From an uncultured Prevotellaceae bacterium (GTDB lineage Bacteria > Bacteroidota > Bacteroidia > Bacteroidales > Bacteroidaceae): a DNA stretch of 64,000 nt. A program made the position numbers and the translations under genes. Of this stretch, positions 9,087-17,557 are shown in pieces (the first letter of the stretch is position 1; every line of letters starts with the position of its first letter). Location of the stretch: NCBI GenBank assembly GCA_946188395.1, contig CAMHUU010000012.1:1-64000 (forward strand). Reading direction: 5' to 3'. The notes beneath the pieces were generated by a model. The model saw only the letters and a program-made list of their open reading frames with translations, had not been told where the DNA came from and ran no database searches.

Positions 9087-9618
9087 GTTTGAAAAATTTT
9101 CTTTTAGATTTTGTTTAATTTTGAGGCCTTCAGGCCGCCCCCCATCAAGGTCCTCAAATATGTATCTTCCAGCAAAATGGCATGATTTTTTTCACGAAAA
9201 TACAAATCCGGTTGCTTTTCCGTGTAAAAAATGGGAGAGACATGGGCGAGACCCTAGCGAGCAATGGGAGCAATGCTAGCCATGACCACTTTAGATGCCA
9301 AATGAAGGCTTCCACTTTATACAAAGAACTTCCCAACGGAAACGCCTCACGCCTTATGCTATTCTAACCAACGGGGTTTTAGTTAAAGCAAGTGAACTTC
9401 TGTTAAGTCCATTAACATATTTCGCGCTTTTTGCCGATTTAACGATTTTAACAGAATTCCCTTAAAACGTTAAGGGGAAAAATCGCCATCTTCAGCCTCA
9501 TTGGGCTAAAGGACCTTGCTTGATAATTCCATTCCCTAAATAGTTTTATTTATGCGCGCGAATCGCAGATGAATTCAGCCTCCGAACGCTTCGAATTCAG
9601 CCTCCAAACCCGCGTAGC
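9087..9618. other. Non-coding stretch with gene-decay features
   Basis: No convincing gene. The short ORFs at 9154-9336 and 9182-9367 overlap on opposite strands and resemble nothing I know. The stretch contains AT-rich TTAAC/GTTAA words (9370-9475) and a direct repeat of GAATTCAGCCTCC at 9571 and 9592. It leads into the HepT-like remnant. Confidence 0.5.
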
Positions 9619-9735
9619 GATGTCATTGGCGAACATGTTGGCAAACTGCTAAAAGATGATGGCAAACCTTTAGACGCCTATTCAGAAATTCCTTGGCAAG
9701 CCATTTATGGTCTTAGGAACATAAAAGGTAATTGT
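9619..9735 (+). pseudogene. Remnant of a HepT-like (DUF86/HEPN) toxin gene
   Basis: The frame reads GEHVGKLLKDDGKPLDAYSE followed by IPWQAIYGLRNIKGN. This matches the conserved centre of DUF86/HepT RNase toxins, where a helix is followed by IPW-x2-I-x-G-x-RN and then the catalytic RxxxxH; here the sequence departs just after RN, so the catalytic histidine is missing. The frame stays open on both sides but without other recognisable family sequence. No MntA/nucleotidyltransferase antitoxin is adjacent. I read it as a truncated, inactive fragment. Confidence 0.5.
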
Positions 9736-9736
9736 C

Positions 9737-9996
9737 GATTCATTCCGATAGTCTCTACGACTCATTCGAATAGTCTCTATGGGGGTATAGGGACTATTCG
9801 AATGACTTGTTCGGATAATCTGAACGACACAAAGAAACTATCCGGACGAGGAATAGGTCACTTCCTTCTGTTAGATAAAAGGCTCTTATTGCACAATAAG
9901 TGGCTGTTATTGGAAAATAAGTACCGCTTATTTGGAAATACTCCCAGAGTATTCGGAAATACTCCCAGAGTATTCGGAATTACTCTCGGAGTTTTG
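9737..9996. repeat. Phased array of palindromic units with 21-22 bp period
   Basis: At least ten consecutive or near-consecutive units, each about two helical turns long, can be laid out: four of 22 bp from 9737 (for example CATTCGAATAGTCTCTAT) and six or more of 21 bp from 9860 (for example CTTATTGCACAATAAG and GAGTATTCGGAAATACTC). Each unit is itself an imperfect palindrome, and neighbouring units share half-sites. A longer inverted repeat (arms of 18 bp, one mismatch) spans 9763-9804. The array does not look like coding sequence. Confidence 0.75.
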
Positions 9997-10266
9997 AAAA
10001 CGGCGGTGGGAGATTATTTCCATCTACCACTAATCTTCCACCACTATCATTCCTTTAAATAAAGGCATTCCAAAAGGCTGGTGGCAGTATGGCAGTAAAA
10101 ATGTGAAAATTTGCATAAATACGTACTCACGTGAAGAAACTTCTGGCACTGACCGCATTGGGCACGCCCAGCTGCTTAAATTTTGGCTTTTTTGTTTTTA
10201 CAACAAAGTGTATCACCCCCGCGATACATGGGTTTTTGAGGCGGGAGGGGACTTCATGCAAAAATA
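9997..10266 (+). other. Non-coding leader region before the phytase-like gene
   Basis: No convincing gene. The ORF at 10103-10306 runs through the promoter of the next gene and lacks recognisable features. A 47-codon GTG ORF (10131-10274) encodes a hydrophobic start but has no support beyond composition. Confidence 0.4.
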
Positions 10267-10298
10267 TTTTGTAGTTCAAGAATTAAACCGTAACTTTG
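10267..10298 (+). promoter_or_regulatory. Promoter of the phytase-like gene
   Basis: TTTTG at 10267-10271, a 19-bp spacer, then TAACTTTG at 10291-10298: a near-perfect Bacteroidetes promoter. The first ATG (10307) would be leaderless; the second cluster (10328) gives a leader of about 25 nt. Confidence 0.75.
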
Positions 10299-10327
10299 CA
10301 ACGTAAATGCAACAATCCAAAACAACG

Positions 10328-11389
10328 ATGATGAAAGAAATGATACGATTGCTGGTGATGATGGCGGTGATGCTGGCGGGAACTGCGACAGCAGAGGCGC
10401 AGGAGGCGAAGGCACAAGCGAAGGCACAGGAGGCGGTGGTGAACAAGCAGGAGGCGGTGGTGAACAAGCAGGAGGTGGTGGTGAACAAGCAGCGGCACTT
10501 TCGGAAGACGGTGCCTGCGGGGAACTACAGCGGCATCTGCTGGATGGGGGGCGAGCGCTATGCCGTCGTGGACGACAAGTCGCCGACGGCGGGGTTCCGG
10601 CCGATGACTATCGTGGTGGACTCGCTGACGGGTGACATTTTGTCAGTACGGGCTGACAGCCTGGTGACGAGCCACCAGCCGAACCGCGACGAGGAGGGCA
10701 TCTGCTATGTGGCGCAGACGAACACGGTATTCGTCAGTGGCGAGAAGGACGGACAGATCATTGAATACGCACTGGACGGACAGCCCACAGGGCGACGGCT
10801 GCACACGCCCGAGGTGTTTGCCAACACATACGACAACCGCGGATTCGAAGCGCTGACGTATAATGCCGTCACCCGCAGGTTTTGGACGACTACCGAGAAC
10901 ACGCTGCGCAGCGACGGCCAGCGCCCCAAGGCGGGGCGCAACATTGCCAACAGGCTGCGGCTGCAGAGCTTTGGTGACGACCTGGAGCCTCGCGAGCAGT
11001 ATTGGTACATCACAGACACGCTGTCGAGAGGCGGCGCCAAGAGCAAATGTACGCTGGGGGTGAGCGGAATTGCGGCGCTGGACGACGGACGGATTGTGGT
11101 GCTGGAGCGACAGGCGCTACGCACCGGCAACGGCATCGGATCGAGCACACGCATACGGCTCTATATGGTGAACCCGCAAGGACACGAGCCCGGCGACACG
11201 CTGGAGAAACAGCTGATGACGGAATTCAGCACGCGCATGAACCTGACGCGACGGAACTTTGCCAACTACGAAGGAATCTGCGTGGGTCCGCAGCTGGTGG
11301 ACGGACGGCAGGTGCTGCTGCTGGTGGCTGACTCGCAGAACCAGCACAAAGGGATGCTGCGCGACTGGTTCAGGTCGGTGGTATTTTAG
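10328..11389 (+). CDS. Secreted esterase-like activity of phytase (PF13449-type) protein
   Basis: Probable periplasmic or exported beta-propeller protein of the phytase-like esterase family, predicted from patterns such as YSGICWMGGERYAVVDD, DEEGICYVAQTNTVFVSGE and RGFEALTYN. The substrate is unknown. The start is placed at the ATG that opens a standard signal peptide (MMKEMIRLLVMMAVMLAG); an ATG 21 bp earlier is possible. Just after the signal peptide the protein carries three copies of a 7-residue unit (EAVVNKQ), encoded by 21-bp tandem repeats that could vary by slippage. It stands alone, with its own promoter and a terminator. Confidence 0.82.
   Translation: MMKEMIRLLVMMAVMLAGTATAEAQEAKAQAKAQEAVVNKQEAVVNKQEVVVNKQRHFRKTVPAGNYSGICWMGGERYAVVDDKSPTAGFRPMTIVVDSLTGDILSVRADSLVTSHQPNRDEEGICYVAQTNTVFVSGEKDGQIIEYALDGQPTGRRLHTPEVFANTYDNRGFEALTYNAVTRRFWTTTENTLRSDGQRPKAGRNIANRLRLQSFGDDLEPREQYWYITDTLSRGGAKSKCTLGVSGIAALDDGRIVVLERQALRTGNGIGSSTRIRLYMVNPQGHEPGDTLEKQLMTEFSTRMNLTRRNFANYEGICVGPQLVDGRQVLLLVADSQNQHKGMLRDWFRSVVF
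10430..10492 (+). repeat. Three 21-bp tandem repeats within a coding sequence
   Basis: Units starting GAGGCGGTGGTGAACAAGCA at 10430, 10451 and 10472 (the last with one change) encode repeated EAVVNKQ/EVVVNKQ just behind the signal peptide. The period keeps the reading frame, so copy-number change would alter linker length only. Confidence 0.95.
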
Positions 11390-11405
11390 TGGTGAGTGGT
11401 GAGAA

Positions 11406-11441
11406 AAAACAAAGGCGAATCGGAATGATTCGCCTTTATTC
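11406..11441 (+). terminator. Terminator downstream of the phytase-like gene
   Basis: AAAGGCGAATC and its complement GATTCGCCTTT flank a 5-nt loop, followed by a T-rich stretch, 20 bp after the stop codon. Confidence 0.8.
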
Positions 11442-11473
11442 TTTGTTACCCGAAGTACGATTACTTCTGAATG

Positions 11474-11621
11474 ACTTGACCTTCGGTCGAGCTTGTTCAC
11501 GTTCGATAAAGCTAGAACGAGTTCTGCTTTATTCTCACTTAATCACAACTTGACCTTCGGTCGAGCTTGTTCACGTTCGATAAAGCCAGAACGAGTTCTG
11601 CTTTATTCTCACTTAATCACA
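11474..11621. repeat. 74-bp direct duplication covering the 3' end of the next gene
   Basis: Two consecutive copies (11474-11547 and 11548-11621) differ at a single base (GATAAAGCT versus GATAAAGCC). The copy next to the gene includes the codons for the last residues and the stop; the other is a non-coding duplicate. Each copy holds a hairpin (ATAAAGC, AGAAC, GA, GTTCT, GCTTTAT). Confidence 0.9.
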
Positions 11622-12229
11622 ACCTTTTTACCGTCCTTAATGACTACACCCTTGTAGTTCTCAGAAACCTGCTGACCAGCGAGGTTGAAAGCGGCAGCGT
11701 TAGCCTTCTCGGCCTTAACGCCCTGGATGCCAGCGGTGCCGGTCTTGAACTCGAAGCCATAGAAGCCGAGCTTAGAACCTGCGCAGTAAACCTTGTAGGT
11801 CTTGTTGGCCTTGACGTTGAAAGTGTAAGTGCCATAGTACTTCTCGTCGACCTTGATACCGTTGAAATCCTCGAGAGCGGTGCCGTCTTCCTCAATATAG
11901 AAAGCCTTGTCGGCGTTCAGCACAACAGCAACAGTGATGTTACCATCGATAGAAGGAGTGAGCAGGTAGAAAGTACCATTCTCCTTGTTACCATTGGTGC
12001 CGTTACCGGGAGTGTAAGCAGCATAACCCTCAACCTGAGTGTCGGCCTGAGCTGCCTTGAAATCGTCGCCACCTTCACCGAAGACCAGCTTGCAGTTCTC
12101 TACACGCTTAGCCTTTGCCTGCTGTGTACCAGCAGCGATGGTCTCGCCCTCTTCCATGGCATACTTGCCCTGAGCGTTAACTGTCAAAGCCATTGCGGCT
12201 ACTGCAATAAGAGTAAAAATTTTCTTCAT
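11609..12229 (-). CDS. Small secreted protein with Por/T9SS-like C-terminal tail
   Basis: I do not recognise the main domain. The start is at MKKIFTLIAVAAMALTVNAQ, a clear signal peptide; the longer ORF-track start would run through the promoter. The 206-residue protein has a beta-rich middle (FTFNVKANKTYKVYCAGSKLGFYGFEFK), reminiscent of small carbohydrate-binding or lectin-like domains. It ends FNLAGQQVSENYKG then VVIKDGKKVVIK, a short C-terminal domain common in Prevotella exported proteins and resembling type IX secretion tails. It lies at the downstream end of the pectin locus but has its own promoter. Function unknown. Confidence 0.8.
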   Translation of the reverse strand: MKKIFTLIAVAAMALTVNAQGKYAMEEGETIAAGTQQAKAKRVENCKLVFGEGGDDFKAAQADTQVEGYAAYTPGNGTNGNKENGTFYLLTPSIDGNITVAVVLNADKAFYIEEDGTALEDFNGIKVDEKYYGTYTFNVKANKTYKVYCAGSKLGFYGFEFKTGTAGIQGVKAEKANAAAFNLAGQQVSENYKGVVIKDGKKVVIK

Positions 12230-12303
12230 ACGCGTTGTTTTGTTTGTTAAATTGTTAGTAAAATTAATATCTTCGTATTCGTTTTGTGCATAATAACACG
12301 GTG

Positions 12304-12335
12304 CAAAGTTACGCTTTTTGCAGAAAACAGCCAAA
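12304..12335 (-). promoter_or_regulatory. Promoter of the 11609-12229 gene
   Basis: Minus-strand TAACTTTG (12304-12311) with TTTG 20 bp upstream; the ATG lies about 75 nt downstream. Confidence 0.7.
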
Positions 12336-12397
12336 TATTTAACGTTTTTATCACAAAAAAAGCACGCAAAGGTTTACGAAACAGGCAGAAAAAGGAA

Positions 12398-12425
12398 GGG
12401 CGGGCACCTGATGCGGTGCCCACCC
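12398..12425 (-). terminator. Terminator after the small lipoprotein gene
   Basis: On the minus strand GGGTGGGCACC, a 6-nt loop and GGTGCCCGCCC are followed by a run ending in TTTTT. It lies about 30 bp past the stop of the lipoprotein gene and closes the SusCD transcript. Confidence 0.8.
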
Positions 12426-12453
12426 CCACTCTATTGTGGATTCACAAAGGGAA

Positions 12454-12930
12454 TCAGTTCAGCACTTCTGATGCATTCCAAACCTTGGTGGCCAGCACGG
12501 TACGCATGCTGTCCTTCGACAGCGTCATGGTGACGGCGAAGTCGCGCTTGGGGTTCTTGGCATCGTCGAAGAGCGACGTGGGCAGCATGACCTTCTGCAC
12601 GATGTCGTTCTCGGCATTGGGCAGAGCAGCAACGCTGTTGAAGCTCTTCATGGCGTAGTCTAACTCGACATACATGGGATGCTCGATAATCTTGATGAGC
12701 TTCTCGCCATAGATGGTGGTGTCGCGCAACTCGACGAAACGAGCCTGTGCTGCCTCGGAGAGACTGCCGGGATTGGAGAGCGTGAAGTCAATCCAATAGT
12801 CCTGCTTGTCGCCCTGGGTGTGATTGGCCATAGGATCGCCCGTGATGTCGTTGTCCCTATTGCAGCTGAAGAACGTAGCCGACATGGCCAGAACAGCCAC
12901 CAGTACAGTTACAAATTTATAAATCTTCAT
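12454..12930 (-). CDS. Small lipoprotein of the pectin locus
   Basis: I do not recognise the family. The 158-residue product has a lipoprotein signal (MKIYKFVTVLVAVLAMSATFFSCNRD) with cysteine after FFS, so it is predicted to be anchored in the outer membrane. The acidic NRDND following the cysteine resembles a surface-export signal of Bacteroidetes. It follows the DUF4957/DUF5123-like gene by about 50 bp and ends the operon, which places it among the accessory surface glycan-binding proteins of the locus; a binding role is inference from position. Confidence 0.75.
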   Translation of the reverse strand: MKIYKFVTVLVAVLAMSATFFSCNRDNDITGDPMANHTQGDKQDYWIDFTLSNPGSLSEAAQARFVELRDTTIYGEKLIKIIEHPMYVELDYAMKSFNSVAALPNAENDIVQKVMLPTSLFDDAKNPKRDFAVTMTLSKDSMRTVLATKVWNASEVLN

Positions 12931-12978
12931 AGTCTTACTTATTATTATTTATTATTTTTTATTTAGGGCGCAGCCCGC

Positions 12979-15354
12979 TTACTTTCCCTTCAGCAGACGC
13001 TGGCAACCAGCACCACTCTTGTAGATGGCTGAGTTGAAGACGATGTCGTTCTGCTTGTAGTAGAGGCCGTCGATACCCTTGTCGGTATGATAGTCCTTAC
13101 CGGTAGGCGTCTCGCCGATGAAGTACTTCGGATTGGGATCCAGCATCAGGTCGGTAGCACGCAAGGTCTGATCGCAATGAACTTCCAGCTCGGCTTCACC
13201 TGCGGGATAGATACCCTCGCCACCCTTGATGAACTTACCAGGAGCATTCGACGTAGCATTGAATGCGTTGGCCGAGAAGGGCTGACCGTTGGTCAGATAC
13301 TCTTCATCGTTGGTGGTCCAGTTGTTGTAGATGTTGAAGGTGACCTGTCCGCTGCCGTCGCCACCCTGGATGTTACGGGTGTCCCAACCAGCACCGTTCA
13401 TGAGACGGTTCTTGTCGTTAGCATCCTTGGTGAGGATGATGACGTTGTCGTGGAACTCGAGCAGTGAACCACCAGGATTGTAGCGGGTGTTCAGAATCGG
13501 GTTGTTGGCCACGGTACAGAAGTTGACGAAGGTGTTGTGGTGCAGGCTGATGTGCCAGCGTACACTCTCGTCCCAAACCAGATTGCGGTTGTTGTCGGTA
13601 ACGACTGAGCGCTTCGGGTTGTTGTAGAATACGCAGTCGCTGATTTCGACATCCTGCAAGATGTTGGACTTGGTCTTTCCGTTGTGGTCGCCGAAGATGT
13701 AGGCGTAGTCACCACCGGTCTGTGCATAGTATCCGCAGTTGTAGAAGTCGCAGCCTACGAGGCGGATGTGCTGGATGTAGAAGTCGTTAGAACCCTGAAT
13801 ACGGAAGAATCCGCGGATGAGACCCTGGAACGAGCAGTTGCGCCACTCGAGCGTGGTGACGTTGATACCCATACCGTTGGAGTACATGTTCATAAAGTAG
13901 TTACCGACGGCACCGCCGATACCCTCCTGAGCATGTCCGTAGTTGGTGGCCTGCGGCACGTTGACGTCGAGGTCCATGAAGCGGACGGAGTCGATGTCGA
14001 GCGTGATAGAGGCATTCTCACCGGCAACGGGCTGACGACCCAGCATGAAGTTACAGGTGCGGACACTTGAACCAGACTTGTACATACCGGCCAGATAGAA
14101 CTTGGCGCGACCCTTACCAGCTGCCAGGTCGGCAGGATTGGTACGGATGGTGAGACCCTTGTAGATCTGAACGTTCGAGCTGACGAAGTAGGTCTTGCCG
14201 CCTTCCAGATAGAACTGCTGGTTCTCGGCAGATGTGCTGCTGGCGCAATAGTCGTCCAGAATCTGGTCGAGCTTGCAAGCCTGATACTGCGAGATGTCGT
14301 AGATGTTCCAGGTAGCAGGATCGGTACCAACGGTATCGTTAGCCCATACGACGTGGTTGACGAGGATGGGAGGAGCGGGAGTACCCTTGGTGCGCTTCAT
14401 CGTGGTGTTGAAGCAAGCGTCGATGGCCAGCGGAATCTCCTTGTCCCAAACGTTGATGTTGTAGCAAGAGTTCTCGGAGAGTCCCTCGACAACGATCTCG
14501 GCAATGCCTGCCTCGTTCCATGCCGACTCGGGAATGTCGTACTTGACGAACTTGGCAGGAACGACAGCGTTGGGCGTACCGGCGTTGGGCTCGAAGGTCA
14601 GGTAGTCGACAGCAAGCATGTTCTGCTCGGCATCCTTGAAGTGCCAGTACTGACGGAACTTGTCCTTCTCGGCATCCTTATAGGTAGCAATGTTGCGGTT
14701 GAGGGTTACCTTCATCGAGGTCTTGGTGATGTCGGACACCTGGATGACAAAGGGCACCCAGTCGCGGGCACTGGTCTCGAGGGCTACGTAGTCGGCCCAC
14801 TCACGGAGGTTACCCATGCCGTGCCACAGCGAGTTCTTCGGATCGTTCTTCCAGTCGGCGTCGGGGGTGTTGAGCACATCGTAGACACCCGACTCGCCAT
14901 TCCACAGCTGATAGCCGGCAGGATTGAACGAGTGGAGGGCACGGATGGCAAAACGATAGACGGACTGATAGTTCAGATTCTCGATGATGAGGTTGTAGCG
15001 GTTCTTGTCGGCAATGACGACATGGCCAACGAGCGACTTGCCTTCCTCGTTATTGAGCGACTGGTTCCAGCCATTCTCACCTTCAGCGACATAGGCCACG
15101 GGGGTGGTCCACATGATTTCATAACCTACGGCGTCGTCGACTACATACCAATACAGGTTGGCGGTGTTGTAGTCGGTAATGACGGTATTGTAGGGGTCGT
15201 TCGAACCCTTGTTCGTACTGTTGTCGTTACGGAACATGGGGCGGAACAAGCGACCATCGGCACCTTCGGGCACGCTGTTGTTGTCATCGTCCTTACAAGA
15301 GTAGAAGGACAATGTCGTCAGAAGGGCCAGTGATAACAATAATATCTTTTTCAT
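12979..15354 (-). CDS. Surface lipoprotein with FnIII-like and DUF4957/DUF5123-type beta-helix domains
   Basis: Probable outer-surface glycan-binding or pectate-lyase-like protein. The start is at MKKILLLSLALLTTLSFYSC, a lipoprotein signal whose cysteine is followed by KDDDNN. The N-terminal part (about residues 60-330) looks like fibronectin-type repeats (YWYVVDDAVGYEIMW, YRFAIRALHSFNPAGY). The C-terminal part (about 380-730) has repeated right-handed beta-helix rungs such as NFMLGRQPVAGENASITLDI and DVEISDCVFYNN, as in DUF4957/DUF5123 proteins common in pectin loci. No lyase catalytic residues are evident. It follows SusD by 26 bp and occupies the SusE/F position of the operon. Confidence 0.8.
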   Translation of the reverse strand: MKKILLLSLALLTTLSFYSCKDDDNNSVPEGADGRLFRPMFRNDNSTNKGSNDPYNTVITDYNTANLYWYVVDDAVGYEIMWTTPVAYVAEGENGWNQSLNNEEGKSLVGHVVIADKNRYNLIIENLNYQSVYRFAIRALHSFNPAGYQLWNGESGVYDVLNTPDADWKNDPKNSLWHGMGNLREWADYVALETSARDWVPFVIQVSDITKTSMKVTLNRNIATYKDAEKDKFRQYWHFKDAEQNMLAVDYLTFEPNAGTPNAVVPAKFVKYDIPESAWNEAGIAEIVVEGLSENSCYNINVWDKEIPLAIDACFNTTMKRTKGTPAPPILVNHVVWANDTVGTDPATWNIYDISQYQACKLDQILDDYCASSTSAENQQFYLEGGKTYFVSSNVQIYKGLTIRTNPADLAAGKGRAKFYLAGMYKSGSSVRTCNFMLGRQPVAGENASITLDIDSVRFMDLDVNVPQATNYGHAQEGIGGAVGNYFMNMYSNGMGINVTTLEWRNCSFQGLIRGFFRIQGSNDFYIQHIRLVGCDFYNCGYYAQTGGDYAYIFGDHNGKTKSNILQDVEISDCVFYNNPKRSVVTDNNRNLVWDESVRWHISLHHNTFVNFCTVANNPILNTRYNPGGSLLEFHDNVIILTKDANDKNRLMNGAGWDTRNIQGGDGSGQVTFNIYNNWTTNDEEYLTNGQPFSANAFNATSNAPGKFIKGGEGIYPAGEAELEVHCDQTLRATDLMLDPNPKYFIGETPTGKDYHTDKGIDGLYYKQNDIVFNSAIYKSGAGCQRLLKGK

Positions 15355-15380
15355 ATCAATTATCAATTTTCAATTATCCA

Positions 15381-17525
15381 TTAATAACCATAGTAGTTCT
15401 TATAGACACCACCCGAGCGGGCAATAGCTTCGTCAGGAATAGGCAGCAGATAGCGCACAGCAGGCAGACGGCTGATGTTGGCCTGGGCATCGTTAGGATT
15501 GATGCTGAAGGGCTGTGCAGAGCCATTGTTGACGACAACGATGTTGCCGGCCTGATTGATGCGGATATAACCATAGAGCGAGTAGACAACCTGGTTCTTG
15601 GGCGTACCGTCGTCGTTCGACCAAGCCAGCGTAGTGGTGGTCCAGGCAACGGTATTGGATGCTGTCGACAGACCGGTGATAGTCTTCGGCGACACAGCCT
15701 CGAAGTCCATCTCGTTGTCCTCGAAATACTTGGCAGGAGCGGTACCTGTGGGGTTCTGCATAGCACCATTGTAAGGATTAGCCACGTAGAACATGTAGAC
15801 GCCACGGTTGGGGAAGTTCGGATCGACATAGTTGCGGACGAGGATAGAGTACATGCTCTGTACGAATACCTCGCTGTAGGGCACCTTGTCGTACTCCTCG
15901 ACCATGTCGATGTAAGACGACGTACCGGCCATAGCCTCGGTGACTGCATAGTAGTCGAGGAAGGTAAAGAACACCTTCTCGGCATACATGTTGTTGCGGA
16001 CGAGGTCCTTCCAACGCATGTTCTCGCCGGCAAACTCCCACTTGCGCTCGTCGAGCACCAGCTTCAGGAAGTCGGCCTTAGAAGTAGCGGCAGCGACATA
16101 CTGGTCGACCTTCTCGGCCTGAGCCTCAGAGTCGAAGGCACGACGGCGAACGGTCTTCAGTGCCTCCTGAGCGGCAGCGGTAGGACCAGAGAGTTCGTTC
16201 TCGGCCTCGGCAAACATCAGCAGCACGTCGGCATAGCGGATGTAGGCGAAGTTGATACCAGTAGCACCCGTGGTGGTCTTACCCAGACCATTCGAGTTCC
16301 ACAGCTTCGACCACTTGTTGTTGTGCATAGCATAGTCGAGGCGCATGGTGGGCAGGCCCTGGTTAGAATAGTACCACAGACCGCAGATGTAGTCGCGGCG
16401 CACGTCGAGGCTGTCGAATGAGTAGCCGTAGAAAGCAGTAGTGCGTACGCCACCGCTGGTAGCACCCCAGGCAGAGTTCGTATAGTCGGTCTCCACACCG
16501 GTGTCGACACCGTTCGTCGGACCCTGGGCATAACCCCAGTTACCGTTGGTCTCCTTGGCAAAAGGAATCTCGAAGATGGGGTCGTCGCCAGTAGAAGCCA
16601 CGAAGTTACACTCGTCGATGAACACGTCGCGGAAGCTCTTGTTCAGACGGTGACCACCAGCGTCGATGATGCGCTTGGTGTAGTCGCGGGCAATGATGTA
16701 ATACTCCTGATAGTTGGAGGGACGTGTCATCTGATAGTTGGTGGCGTCGTTGGCATCGTGGTTCAGCGAGTAACCGCCAGCCTGCAGGGCCAGACGGGCT
16801 ATCATGGCGTAGGCAGCCTCCTTGGTGATACGCTCGGGGGCAGCCACCTTACCATCCTGGTCGGAGTACATATACTCGGCAGCGTGGCGCAGGTCGGCGA
16901 TGAGCGCGTCGCTCACCTGCTGACGCGGCGTGATGGCGGGATTCAAGTCGTCAGTCTCGTAAGTAGACTTCAGCGTGAAGGGGATGTCGCCCCAGTAGCT
17001 CAACAGCTCGTGATAGAACATGGCGCGCATCACCTTGGCCTCACCCATCATCTGGGTCAGACTGGTAACCTTGGGCACCTGAACGGTGCTGATGGTACCG
17101 TCGGCAGCCTCAGAGGCAGCGTCCTCGGTCTCTTCCTTATAGATGCTGCTGTTCTGCAGGTTGAAGATGAACTCGTTGGCTGTCTCGACAGCTGAATAGA
17201 GGTTGTTCCAAAGTGTTTCCACGTTGTTGGCGTCGGAACGCACGTCGAAACGACGGGGCTGATTGCCAGCTGCGGCTTCGTTCGAGTTGGCATAGAAGTC
17301 AACGTCGCTGTTCAGCTGGAAATCGTTATACAGCTTGCCACCGAACAGGTTGTCGGAGCAAACCTTTGCATAGACGCCATACAGGGCGGTACGTGTCTCA
17401 CCCTCGGAGCCGAACACCAATTCCGTACTTGCTACGTTGGTGGCCGGATCTGTTTCCAAATAGTCGTTGCACGAAGTCAACGCCAGCATGGCCAGTCCAC
17501 TGATAAATATCTTATTAAGTTTCAT
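15381..17525 (-). CDS. SusD/RagB-family glycan-binding lipoprotein (second pair)
   Basis: Outer-membrane lipoprotein that caps a SusC channel and captures oligosaccharides. The start giving MKLNKIFISGLAMLALTSCNDYLETDP shows a lipobox LTSC and the SusD-typical NDYLETDP. The roughly 714-residue length is long for the family (usually 500-650). TPR-like helices and the C-terminal ENMRWKDLVRNNMY pattern are present. It lies 32 bp behind its SusC partner and is translated with it. With a second, divergent SusD at 21123, the locus probably handles more than one pectin fragment. Confidence 0.92.
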   Translation of the reverse strand: MKLNKIFISGLAMLALTSCNDYLETDPATNVASTELVFGSEGETRTALYGVYAKVCSDNLFGGKLYNDFQLNSDVDFYANSNEAAAGNQPRRFDVRSDANNVETLWNNLYSAVETANEFIFNLQNSSIYKEETEDAASEAADGTISTVQVPKVTSLTQMMGEAKVMRAMFYHELLSYWGDIPFTLKSTYETDDLNPAITPRQQVSDALIADLRHAAEYMYSDQDGKVAAPERITKEAAYAMIARLALQAGGYSLNHDANDATNYQMTRPSNYQEYYIIARDYTKRIIDAGGHRLNKSFRDVFIDECNFVASTGDDPIFEIPFAKETNGNWGYAQGPTNGVDTGVETDYTNSAWGATSGGVRTTAFYGYSFDSLDVRRDYICGLWYYSNQGLPTMRLDYAMHNNKWSKLWNSNGLGKTTTGATGINFAYIRYADVLLMFAEAENELSGPTAAAQEALKTVRRRAFDSEAQAEKVDQYVAAATSKADFLKLVLDERKWEFAGENMRWKDLVRNNMYAEKVFFTFLDYYAVTEAMAGTSSYIDMVEEYDKVPYSEVFVQSMYSILVRNYVDPNFPNRGVYMFYVANPYNGAMQNPTGTAPAKYFEDNEMDFEAVSPKTITGLSTASNTVAWTTTTLAWSNDDGTPKNQVVYSLYGYIRINQAGNIVVVNNGSAQPFSINPNDAQANISRLPAVRYLLPIPDEAIARSGGVYKNYYGY

Positions 17526-17557
17526 ATCGTTTTCAATTTTCAATTACTAATTATCAA

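Noticed and set aside
9737-9996. CRISPR array
   Set aside because: Units are contiguous 21-22 bp palindromes that drift in sequence, with no spacers of uniform length between identical repeats and no cas genes.
10103-10306. 67-codon ORF and an overlapping 47-codon GTG ORF upstream of the phytase-like gene
   Set aside because: The first runs through the strong promoter at 10267-10298, the second has only a hydrophobic start; neither shows a family match.
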